Shown piece after piece: positions 1-6,093 of a stretch of DNA of 11,787 nucleotides. The stretch covers positions 1-11,787 of the forward strand of contig JARGNS010000065.1 in the NCBI GenBank assembly GCA_029213105.1. Reading direction: 5' to 3'. A program made the position numbers and the translations under genes. A model generated the notes under the pieces. It was not told where the DNA came from and did no database searches. It saw nothing but the letters and a program-made list of their open reading frames with translations. The stretch's first letter is position 1. Each line of letters opens with the position of its first letter. The DNA comes from Planctomycetota bacterium. Lineage in GTDB: Bacteria; Planctomycetota; PLA2; JAEUHO01.

Positions 1-199
1 GGCCGAAGCCCAGCGCGAAGGGCCACGCGTACGCCCACTCGTACTCGAGCCGCTGTAGGGGCTCGTGCAGGATGCGCTGGTGGTAGCCGACCCACGTCCC
101 CACCATGGCGCCGATCGTGCCGCCCACGGCGGCCCCGAGGAAGAAGCCGCCCACGAAGTGGATGGTGCGCTGGAGGGGCTCGTCCACCCTGCACCTCAT
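1..199 (-). CDS. Partial glycine-rich small membrane protein, C-terminus outside window
   Basis: This gene is too close to the edge to be complete; about 66 N-terminal residues are visible on the minus strand. ATG at 199 gives a protein beginning MRCRVDEPLQ. A GTG at 187, preceded by an AGG-rich stretch, is an equally good start. Residues about 15-35 form a strongly glycine- and alanine-rich hydrophobic segment (FVGGFFLGAAVGG, then GAMVG), which looks like a transmembrane helix with GxxxG packing. A second apolar stretch rich in Trp and Phe begins near residue 56 and runs off the window. The gene lies 9 bases downstream of the tRNA-Thr 3' end on the same strand, so the two may share a transcript. 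I do not recognise the family. The reading frame is clean and GC-rich at third positions, but such a short piece leaves doubt. Confidence 0.5.
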   Translation of the reverse strand, partial: MRCRVDEPLQRTIHFVGGFFLGAAVGGTIGAMVGTWVGYHQRILHEPLQRLEYEWAYAWPFALGFG

Positions 200-208
200 G
201 GGGAAAGT

Positions 209-283
209 TGGAGCCGGTGGTCAGGATCGAACTGACGACCTGCTGTTTACAAAACAGCTGCTCTACCACTGAGCTACACCGGC
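209..283 (-). tRNA. tRNA-Thr(UGU)
   Basis: The minus strand folds into a complete cloverleaf. The 7-bp acceptor stem pairs 277-283 with 213-219. The D arm is GCTC/GAGC. The anticodon stem is GCTGT/ACAGC, around the loop TTTGTAA, which gives anticodon TGT. The T arm is GTCAG/CTGAC with a TTCGATC loop. The discriminator base is T and the 3' CCA is encoded in the DNA (209-211). It decodes ACA and, by wobble, other Thr codons. It sits alone between aroC and the partial membrane protein gene, not in the common tRNA-tuf cluster. Confidence 0.97.
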
Positions 284-301
284 GCTCGCAACACCATACC
301 G

Positions 302-318
302 TCGCGGCATCGCCGCGA
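302..318 (-). terminator. Possible weak terminator hairpin after aroC
   Basis: A perfect 7-bp inverted repeat (TCGCGGC at 302-308 and its complement at 312-318) with a 3-base loop lies 14 bases beyond the aroC stop, before the tRNA. No T-run follows it on either strand, so it is at best a weak intrinsic terminator. It could equally be a chance GC-rich palindrome in the 49-base spacer, which must also hold any promoter for the tRNA. Confidence 0.3.
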
Positions 319-332
319 GACATCGTTCCGGA

Positions 333-1478
333 CTAGGGCGCCAGCGTGTCATCCATGCGCTGGCGCTGCGCGGCCATGGCCGCCTTGACCTCCTCGAGGT
401 GCGCGCCCCCGAAGCGACGACGCACGTGACGCAGGAGCTCCAGGGCCACGACCGCCTCGGCCACGATGGCCAGGCGCGGCACGGCCGTCACGTCGCTGCG
501 CTCCACGCGCGCCGGGGCCGCCTCGCCCGTGGTCAGGTCCACACTCGGCAAGGCCTCGCGCAGGGTCGCGAGCGGCTTCATGGCCGCGCGCAGCACGATC
601 GGCTGCCCGTTGCTCATGCCGCCCTCGATGCCGCCGGCGTTGTTGCCCCCACGCGCGGGCACGCCGCCCGTCGGCGAGGGCAGGATCACGTCCTGCAGCG
701 CGCTGCCGCGCAGCGCGGCCGAGCCGAAGCCCAGGCCGATCTCGACGCCCTTCACCGCCTGCACGCCCATGAGGGCGGCGGCGAGGCCGGTGGAGAGCTT
801 CGTCTCGGGACTCTCGTGGCCGCCGAGGCCGACCGGCGCGCCCACGGCCACGACCTCGATCACGCCCCCGAGGGTGTCGCCGGCCTTCTTGGCCTGGGCC
901 ACGAGGGCCAGCGCTTCGTCCTGCGCGGTCATGGCTCCGAGGGCGTGCAGCTCGCTCGCCTCCCGGCGGGTCCGGGCGTCCTCGAGGTCGCTGCCGGGCT
1001 CGCAGTAGACGTCGAGCCCCCCCACCGCGACGACATGCCCGAGCACGTGGATGCCGAGCGCCTCGAGGCACTCGGCCGCGATCGCGCCGGCGGCCACCCG
1101 GGCGGCGGTCTCCCGCGCGCTGGCACGCTCCACGATGTCGCGGGCGTCCGTCAGGCCGCGGTTGAGCGCACCGGCCAGGTCCGCATGGCCCGGGCGGGGC
1201 GCGTGGACCGGCGGCAGGTGCTTGTAGGTCTGATCGCGATTGCGGATGTGGAGCGCGATCGGGTTGCCCGTGGCGTGTCCGTCGCGGACGCCGGCCGTGA
1301 ACTCGACCTCGTCCTTCTCGGTCCGCTGGCGCGGGCTGGCCCCGGCCCCGCCTTGACGAGCCCGCAGGCGGGCGTTGATGTAGCGTTCCGTGACCGGGGA
1401 TCCCGCCGGGATCCCGGCCAGCAAAGCCGTCAGCATCGGCCCGTGGCTTTCGCCTGCCGTCTCGAGGTGAAGTTCCAT
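333..1478 (-). CDS. aroC: Chorismate synthase
   Basis: This enzyme converts 5-enolpyruvylshikimate-3-phosphate to chorismate, the last shikimate-pathway step. It needs reduced FMN and acts in the cytoplasm. The 381-residue product has the normal family length. Visible signatures are TAGESHG at residues 7-13, RPGHADLAGAL at 95-105, ERASARETAARVAAGA at 117-132, GGHESPETKLS near 219-229, the GGNNAGGIEGGMSNG region at 277-291, and RSDVTAVPRLAIVAEA near 327-342. The ATG at 1478 places GESHG at residue 9, as in the Gram-positive-type enzymes. The frame stays open far upstream, but that extension lies opposite the next gene and looks like non-protein sequence. No clear Shine-Dalgarno precedes the start. 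Around residues 43-56 the usual glycine-arginine FMN/substrate loop is replaced by GAGASPRQRTEKDE, a variant. The gene is not in an aro operon and is divergent from the neighbouring membrane protein gene. Confidence 0.96.
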   Translation of the reverse strand: MELHLETAGESHGPMLTALLAGIPAGSPVTERYINARLRARQGGAGASPRQRTEKDEVEFTAGVRDGHATGNPIALHIRNRDQTYKHLPPVHAPRPGHADLAGALNRGLTDARDIVERASARETAARVAAGAIAAECLEALGIHVLGHVVAVGGLDVYCEPGSDLEDARTRREASELHALGAMTAQDEALALVAQAKKAGDTLGGVIEVVAVGAPVGLGGHESPETKLSTGLAAALMGVQAVKGVEIGLGFGSAALRGSALQDVILPSPTGGVPARGGNNAGGIEGGMSNGQPIVLRAAMKPLATLREALPSVDLTTGEAAPARVERSDVTAVPRLAIVAEAVVALELLRHVRRRFGGAHLEEVKAAMAAQRQRMDDTLAP

Positions 1479-1485
1479 GGTGCCG

Positions 1486-1496
1486 CGTACTGTACG
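1486..1496. promoter_or_regulatory. Short palindrome in the aroC / membrane-protein divergent spacer
   Basis: A perfect CGTAC-T-GTACG palindrome lies 8 bases upstream of the aroC start, in the 54-base gap between two divergent genes. Such a site could be an operator, but it is short and occurs only once here. No convincing -35/-10 pair is visible around it. Confidence 0.2.
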
Positions 1497-1532
1497 ATTG
1501 GGCCGGCCCTCCGACCCGAAGAGGACCAAACG

Positions 1533-2294
1533 ATGCGACTGAATCCTGCCGGCGACCCCACGGATCCCTCCAAACAGGAGGCCAGCATGCGCCCCGGCAT
1601 CGCCGGACGCGTCGAAGCGGCCTCGAAAATGGCCGTTCCCGCCCCCAAGGGCAAGGGCATCGCGATGATGCTGATCGGCGTCGCCGTCCTCGGTGGCCTG
1701 ATCTACGACTTCGTGGGCGGCAGCGGCGCCAGCAAGAAGGTGCGCTCCATCTCCGAGCGCCAAGGCAAGGCCGTCACGGCCGAGTCGGCGCCGGGGGAAG
1801 CACTCGAACTCGTCATCGAGGACGAGGGCCAGACGCTCACGATGTCGTCTTCGGCGGCCATCGCGTACTACACCAGCGCGCCCGCCGCCAAGCAGGCCGA
1901 GATCCGCCCCCGGCTGCTCGCCATCCTCGCGGCGACCGAAGGGCTCGCCGGGGCCCGCGGACAGGAGGCCTTCGAGCTGGCGTCCCGCCTCCTCGAGGGT
2001 GCCGATGCCCGCGCCCGCGACTCGATCGCCGACCTGGCCCTGAAGGGCATTGCCCTGCTGAAGGACGACACCGCCGCCCCGGCCGTCGCGTTCTTCCTCG
2101 GCGCGATGCCCGAGGGCATCGACCGCACGACGGCCCGCGCACTGGACAACGTGATCATCGACAAGGCGCGCCCCATCCACGTGCGCGTCGCCGCCGCCCA
2201 GGCGCGTCCGGCCGAGGGCCGCAGCGAGGCAGTCCAGGCCCTCATGCGGGACGGCAAGACCCACCCGCAGCTGCGCGCCGCACTCAAAAAGTAG
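1533..2294 (+). CDS. Single-pass membrane protein with alpha-helical, HEAT-like C-terminal domain
   Basis: I do not recognise a named family. ATG at 1533 gives 253 residues and follows GAGGA at 1521-1525. An in-frame ATG at 1587 gives 235 residues and has a stronger AGGAGG, 5 bases upstream, so it may be the real start. Counting from 1587, residues 1-24 are polar and basic. Residues about 25-44 (core IAMMLIGVAVLGGLIYDFVG) form one transmembrane helix, and the positive-inside rule puts the N-terminus in the cytoplasm. The remaining roughly 190 residues are Ala/Leu-rich amphipathic helices resembling HEAT-type repeats, ending in KK. Coding is supported by the ribosome sites, the membrane helix and the more protein-like composition than the competing minus-strand frame. 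It converges on the HEAT-VWA gene with one base between stop codons, which suggests, without proving, a related envelope role. Confidence 0.75.
   Translation: MRLNPAGDPTDPSKQEASMRPGIAGRVEAASKMAVPAPKGKGIAMMLIGVAVLGGLIYDFVGGSGASKKVRSISERQGKAVTAESAPGEALELVIEDEGQTLTMSSSAAIAYYTSAPAAKQAEIRPRLLAILAATEGLAGARGQEAFELASRLLEGADARARDSIADLALKGIALLKDDTAAPAVAFFLGAMPEGIDRTTARALDNVIIDKARPIHVRVAAAQARPAEGRSEAVQALMRDGKTHPQLRAALKK
1576..1581 (+). promoter_or_regulatory. Strong Shine-Dalgarno inside the membrane-protein frame
   Basis: A full AGGAGG lies 5 bases before the in-frame ATG at 1587. It is the only consensus-length site in the window at a good distance from a start, and it competes with the upstream GAGGA/ATG pair at 1521-1535. 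It decides whether the protein starts 18 residues later. Confidence 0.5.
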
Positions 2295-2295
2295 C

Positions 2296-3603
2296 CTAGC
2301 GCTTCGGGTAGAGGCAGTGGCCGCCGCCGCGCGTGGCGATGGCCTTCATCAGCGGGCTCGGCTTCGAGCCGAGCACGATCGAGTGCAACACCGTCAGGGC
2401 CGGGTCCAAGCGGTCGAGCTTGTCGGCTACGACGCGCGGCGGAAGCGCCGCCATGTTGTCGCGTCCGTCGCTCACCGTGATCATGGTCACGGGCTCGCGG
2501 AACGGCTCCTTGGCCTTCTGCTTCGCCTTGACGCGATGGTCGAGGATGGCCAGGCCCGCGTTGAGCGAGGTGTAGACATCGGTCGAGCGGCCCGGCTCCA
2601 GGCCCCGCAAGAAGAGGATCAGGTCTTCCTTGTTCAGGGGGGAGGCGGGCACCATGGCGCCCTTCTTCCACATGTGGACCTTGTCCGAGAAGAACAGGGC
2701 GGCCACATGGACGTCGCTGCCGAGCAACGACACGGCGTCGATGATCTGCTTCTTGGCGCGGCCGAAGCCGCCCGAGCCCACGCTGCCACTGATGTCCACC
2801 ACGAAGACGATGTCCTTCGCGGTGAGTCGCAAGCCGTAGAAGTCCGGGCGTAGCGAACGCGAGATGTGCGGCGGCGGCTCGGGCACGTCCCCGCCGGTGC
2901 TGACCGAGGGCCCCGCCTCCTTCGGGCGGTTCGCGAGCCAGCGCGCATGCCACGCCTTCCAGCGCTGCACGTCGTAGCCGTGGGCCTCGCCACTCACGGC
3001 CTCGAGGGCCTCCGCAGCGGCGGCCTGCACGATGCGGCTCTTGTCGCCGAGGCGCTCGAGCAGGAGCGGCGCCGCGTCGGGCTTGCGCCGGTCGCGCAGC
3101 ATCAACAGCAACTCGGCGCGAAAGGACGCACTCGTCTCGTTGGCGAGGATCTTCGCGAAGGCCTTGAGCTCGTCGGCACCCCCGGAGAGCACCTCCTGCC
3201 GCGCCTGGGCCTTCACCGCAGGATGGCGATCGTCCGTGGAGGTGAGGATCACCGGGATCCAGGCATGCTCGTGGGCCATGCGCGCCAGGGCGCGCACCAT
3301 GAGACGGCGCACCTCCGGGTCGTCCTCCGTCTGCTCCAGGCCCTTGCGCAGGACCTTGGCCGCCCCGAGCTGCTGCGCACGGTTGAGGTGGCCGCACAGA
3401 CGCCCGACGTCGCGCACGGCGATCTTGCGCTGGGCGAGGTCGTCCTTCTTCAGCGCTCGCTTGAGGGCTGTGACGGCCTCCTGGGCCGTGCGTGCGTCCG
3501 ACTCGGCGCGGGCGCTGCCCAGCGGTCCGCCTGCCAGCAGGCAGAAGGCCACCGTCATGGAGACGAGGACGCGGCGGGCGTGGGTGCGCGGGCGGGACGG
3601 CAT
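2296..3603 (-). CDS. Secreted HEAT-repeat protein with C-terminal von Willebrand factor A domain
   Basis: The product is probably an exported protein-binding or scaffold protein; its partner is unknown. ATG at 3603 gives 435 residues; a TTG four codons earlier is possible. Residues 1-33 form a Sec signal peptide: Arg-rich n-region, hydrophobic core near 12-28, and a likely cut after ARA at 33. Residues about 38-205 are Ala/Leu-rich HEAT-like helix pairs. They are followed by a Trp-rich tail (RWKAWHARW, 214-222) of the kind seen after HEAT repeats in Planctomycetota. A proline linker leads to a VWA domain from about residue 255 to the end. Its MIDAS metal site looks intact: DISGS at 270-274, Thr341 or Thr345 in STDVYTS, and Asp379 in SDGRD. 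It lies 59 bases downstream of the other HEAT gene on the same strand, probably in one operon. The start is preceded only by a weak AGG. Confidence 0.9.
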   Translation of the reverse strand: MPSRPRTHARRVLVSMTVAFCLLAGGPLGSARAESDARTAQEAVTALKRALKKDDLAQRKIAVRDVGRLCGHLNRAQQLGAAKVLRKGLEQTEDDPEVRRLMVRALARMAHEHAWIPVILTSTDDRHPAVKAQARQEVLSGGADELKAFAKILANETSASFRAELLLMLRDRRKPDAAPLLLERLGDKSRIVQAAAAEALEAVSGEAHGYDVQRWKAWHARWLANRPKEAGPSVSTGGDVPEPPPHISRSLRPDFYGLRLTAKDIVFVVDISGSVGSGGFGRAKKQIIDAVSLLGSDVHVAALFFSDKVHMWKKGAMVPASPLNKEDLILFLRGLEPGRSTDVYTSLNAGLAILDHRVKAKQKAKEPFREPVTMITVSDGRDNMAALPPRVVADKLDRLDPALTVLHSIVLGSKPSPLMKAIATRGGGHCLYPKR

Positions 3604-3622
3604 GGACCTATCCAAACGCCGA

Positions 3623-3644
3623 AGGATGGCGTTCGCGCCATCCT
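3623..3644. promoter_or_regulatory. 9-bp hairpin with 4-base loop between the two HEAT genes
   Basis: The 59-base gap holds a perfect inverted repeat: AGGATGGCG at 3623-3631, loop TTCG at 3632-3635, and its complement at 3636-3644. Read in the direction of the minus-strand genes, the loop is CGAA. No T-run follows on that side, so full termination is doubtful. It is more likely an RNA processing, stabilising or attenuating stem within the operon transcript. Confidence 0.5.
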
Positions 3645-3662
3645 ATCGCCGCGGGCACCCGA

Positions 3663-5153
3663 TCAGCGACTGCCGCTGGCCTTGCGCTCGTCTTCGAGCT
3701 GGCGCTGGGCGGCCCGCATGCCCATGAGCAGGGTCTGCTTGAGGCTGGGGTTGAGTCGTTCGCCCTTGAGCATGCGGCGCATCTGCTTGATGGAGTCCTC
3801 GCCCCCGATGCTGCCGAGTGCGATCGCGACGCGGCGCTTCTCGCTCTCGCCGCCGCTGTCGTACATGCTGCCGAGCTTGTCGACGTAGCCGCGCGAGCGG
3901 TGGCCCATGCGCCCCATGGCCTCGACGGCGGCGAGGCGTACCTCGGCGTCGCCATCGTCCAGGGTCTTGGCCACCACGCGCATCGTCTCGACCGACTTGG
4001 AGTTGCCGAGCGCGATGAGGAGGCTCTTCTTGTACTTGCGCGGGCGCGGGTTGTTCGCCGAGCCGTCCAGTGCCTTCGCCAGCACGCCGGCCACCCCACG
4101 GGCGGAGGTGTTGAGCGAGCCGATGGCCTGCACCGCGCGGTCGCCGAAGATGCCGGGCTCCTCCGCCTTGCGCAGCAGGTAGTCCACCGAAGCGGTGTCG
4201 CCGATGCGACCCATGGCGTCGAGCACCTGCTGCCGCACGTCGTCGGGCATGCCGTCGCGGTCGAGCGCCTGCAGCGGCTGGACCATCTCACGCGCTCCCG
4301 GCTGGGACGCGGCCGTGATCATCGCCTTGAGCACCTTGGGAGACTTCACCTCGCCCAGCGAAGCGGCGAAGACCTCGGCGGTCTGACGGTCGGTGAGATC
4401 GAGCGAGCGCAGGATGTGCGGCGGGACCTGGCGCGGGTTCGAGAGGGTCTGCAGGTACTCGGAGAGCGCGCGGGCCGCTTCCGGGCCGCCGCGCCGGTTG
4501 GCCGCGTGCAGCAGCTGCTGATCCTTCACGACATCCCCGGAGAGGCGGCTCTCCAGCTGCCGCACGATGGCGTCGCGGTCGCCGCCCGGCATCTGCCAGA
4601 GCGCACTCAAGACGGCGGTGCGGGCGCCGCGGACGACACCCGTGTCGTCGAGCAGCGTGAAGAGGTCCTCGACGAAGCTCTCGTCGCGCAGGACCGCGAA
4701 CGCGAACATCGCCTGGTTGCGGCGCGGCCCCACGGTCAGGCCGTTGAGGAAGGCCGCGCGCAGCTCCTGCGGGATCGGCTCCTCCATCAGACCGACGATC
4801 TTGGCGACGCCTTGCCAGTCGACGCTCCCCTGCCCCAGCAGGCGGCGCAGCTCCGCCTCGCGGACTTCGGGGTCGGAGTAGTCGATCCCGCTCGGGTCGC
4901 GGGCGTTGACGAGACTGCCACCGCCGTCGGGGCCCACGCGGGCGCCCTTGGCCGCGGCGTCCCCCGTGCCCTCGAGCCGGGGGTTGTCGGCCGTGTCCGT
5001 GCCGCCACCGGAGCCTGTGCCGAGGTCATCGCCCTCGAGCTCGAAGCCGTCCTGGCTGGAGGCCTGGGGCGGATCGCGCAGGACGACCACGAGCACGCAG
5101 GCCAGGGCCAGCGCACCAACGAGGGACAGGGCAATCTTGAAACGCGAGCTCAT
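3663..5153 (-). CDS. Membrane-anchored HEAT-repeat protein
   Basis: This 496-residue product probably acts at or outside the inner membrane as a protein-interaction scaffold; no specific function can be assigned. Residues about 6-25 (core IALSLVGALALACVLVVVL) are one hydrophobic helix after a short basic start, without a clear cleavage site, so it is likely a signal anchor. Residues about 28-95 are a Gly/Asp/Ser-rich disordered linker. From about 96 to 485 come successive helix pairs typical of HEAT or PBS-lyase-type repeats, for example the stretches near 300-350, 375-415 and 437-480 with repeated DGDAEVRLAAVEAMGRMG-like units. ATG at 5153 was chosen because it directly precedes the membrane helix; the much longer open frame upstream runs opposite other genes. 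No strong Shine-Dalgarno is seen. It is the first gene of a likely two-gene operon with the HEAT-VWA gene. Confidence 0.88.
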   Translation of the reverse strand: MSSRFKIALSLVGALALACVLVVVLRDPPQASSQDGFELEGDDLGTGSGGGTDTADNPRLEGTGDAAAKGARVGPDGGGSLVNARDPSGIDYSDPEVREAELRRLLGQGSVDWQGVAKIVGLMEEPIPQELRAAFLNGLTVGPRRNQAMFAFAVLRDESFVEDLFTLLDDTGVVRGARTAVLSALWQMPGGDRDAIVRQLESRLSGDVVKDQQLLHAANRRGGPEAARALSEYLQTLSNPRQVPPHILRSLDLTDRQTAEVFAASLGEVKSPKVLKAMITAASQPGAREMVQPLQALDRDGMPDDVRQQVLDAMGRIGDTASVDYLLRKAEEPGIFGDRAVQAIGSLNTSARGVAGVLAKALDGSANNPRPRKYKKSLLIALGNSKSVETMRVVAKTLDDGDAEVRLAAVEAMGRMGHRSRGYVDKLGSMYDSGGESEKRRVAIALGSIGGEDSIKQMRRMLKGERLNPSLKQTLLMGMRAAQRQLEDERKASGSR

Positions 5154-5251
5154 GGGTGAGGGTCCATTGGACGCGGTTGTGGAACCAACGCGCCCACATT
5201 TCCTGCAAAACGTCCCTCTCCCATCGACCGGGTCGGCCCCGCAGTGAAGGG

Positions 5252-5272
5252 CGCGCCCCCTGCCGGGGCGCG
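5252..5272 (-). terminator. Candidate terminator hairpin after the PuuD-like gene
   Basis: A perfect 8-bp GC stem (CGCGCCCC at 5252-5259, complement at 5265-5272) with a 5-base loop lies 24 bases past the stop of the minus-strand hydrolase and before the HEAT operon. It is stable, but only a scattered TTC follows on the minus strand, so termination efficiency is uncertain. The 143-base spacer around it should also hold the HEAT operon promoter, which I could not locate. Confidence 0.4.
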
Positions 5273-5296
5273 AACGGGGACCGAACGGGCCTGGGC

Positions 5297-6048
5297 CTAC
5301 GCCCCCGCGTGGGCGACGGCGCGCGCCGCCTCGACGAGCCCCTCGAAGAGCCCCTGCGTCAGGGGGTCGTCCGGACGCCGCTCCGGGTGCCACTGCACGC
5401 CGACGCACCAGGGGTGCTTGGGATCCTCGAGGGCCTCGATGATGCCGTCGGGGGCGCGTGCCGTGACCGCCAGCCCCTCGGGCACCTGGCCCACGCCCTG
5501 GTGATGGAAGCTGTTGACGCGCGTGCGATCGCTCCCGGCGATCGCGTGCAGGTGCGAGCCCGGCTCGATGTCGATGGCATGGCCCAACGCCGTCCGGCGG
5601 ACGGCGTTCTGCATGTGCCCCAGCGCCCCTTCGACCTGTGCGGGGATGTCCTGGATCACCGTGCCGCCGTAGGCCACGTTCAACACCTGGATGCCACGGC
5701 AGATGGCGAGCACGGGAATGCCCTGCTCGCGGATGCCGCGGCACAGCTCGAGCTCGAAGTGATCGCGCCTGCCATCGACGAGTCCGAGGTCGGGATGCGG
5801 GTCTTCGCCGAACAGGTGCGGATCCATGTCCCCACCCCCGCTGAGAACCACCCCGTCGAGGCGGGCCAGATAGGCGGCCGCCGTGTCGGGATCGATGTTG
5901 GGCAGGATCAGCGGCAGGCCGCCGGCCGCCACCACGCACTCCACGTAGTAGTCCGGCAGGGCGAAGCGGCGGTGGTCGCCGACCTCGAGGGCCGGGAGCG
6001 TGGAGCAGGAGATGCCGATGACCGGGGTTGCGCCCGTGCCGCCTCCAT
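5297..6048 (-). CDS. PuuD-like gamma-glutamyl hydrolase (class I amidotransferase fold, peptidase C26), apparent frameshift at start
   Basis: Family members hydrolyse gamma-glutamyl amides such as gamma-glutamyl-GABA in polyamine breakdown; the substrate here is not proven. The catalytic triad is visible: nucleophile Cys in AICRGIQ (about residue 117 of the restored protein) and His/Glu in VQWHPE (about 221 and 223). The family motifs SGGGDMDP, YGGTVIQDI and VNSFHHQ are also present. The frame is intact from the family's usual N-terminal strand (PVIGIS, from 6025) to the stop, but it has no ATG, GTG or TTG before that point; an upstream TGA lies at 6068-6070. The expected ATG at 6048 is one base out of frame. 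One extra G (+ strand) in the GGGG run at 6024-6027 would restore a 250-residue protein starting MEAARAQPPVIG, the normal family length. Otherwise GTG at 5944 yields a truncated 215-residue form. The gene is divergent from the sugar kinase gene. Confidence 0.85.
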
Positions 6049-6093
6049 AATCGTGACCGGATGCTACTCAGGAGGTCGGTCGTTCCGGGCACG

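Noticed and set aside
209..283. tRNA-Thr as an integration (att) site
   Set aside because: No integrase gene, no repeat of the tRNA 3' end elsewhere in the window, and no change of composition beside it.
1479..2264. Minus-strand extension of the aroC frame by 262 codons
   Set aside because: It runs opposite the membrane-protein gene, has Arg/Gly-rich shadow composition, and would displace the conserved chorismate synthase N-terminus.
3492..5159. Long plus-strand open frame of 555 codons opposite the HEAT genes
   Set aside because: Composition rich in His, Arg and Ala without recognisable motifs; the minus-strand genes have signal or anchor segments and domain motifs. Long antisense frames are normal at this GC content.
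5150..5224. 24-codon upstream reading frame whose TGA overlaps the ATG of the HEAT gene (ATGA)
   Set aside because: No ribosome site and no protein-like composition; an ATGA overlap alone is expected by chance fairly often.
5154..5260. Zinc-ribbon-like run (HCGADPV...FCRKCGR) in frame just upstream of the membrane-anchored HEAT protein
   Set aside because: There is no ATG, GTG or TTG between it and the upstream gene, only one complete CxxC pair is present, and codons such as AGA, TTT, AAA and TGT are unlike the GC-rich third positions of the neighbours. Probably chance in a spacer.
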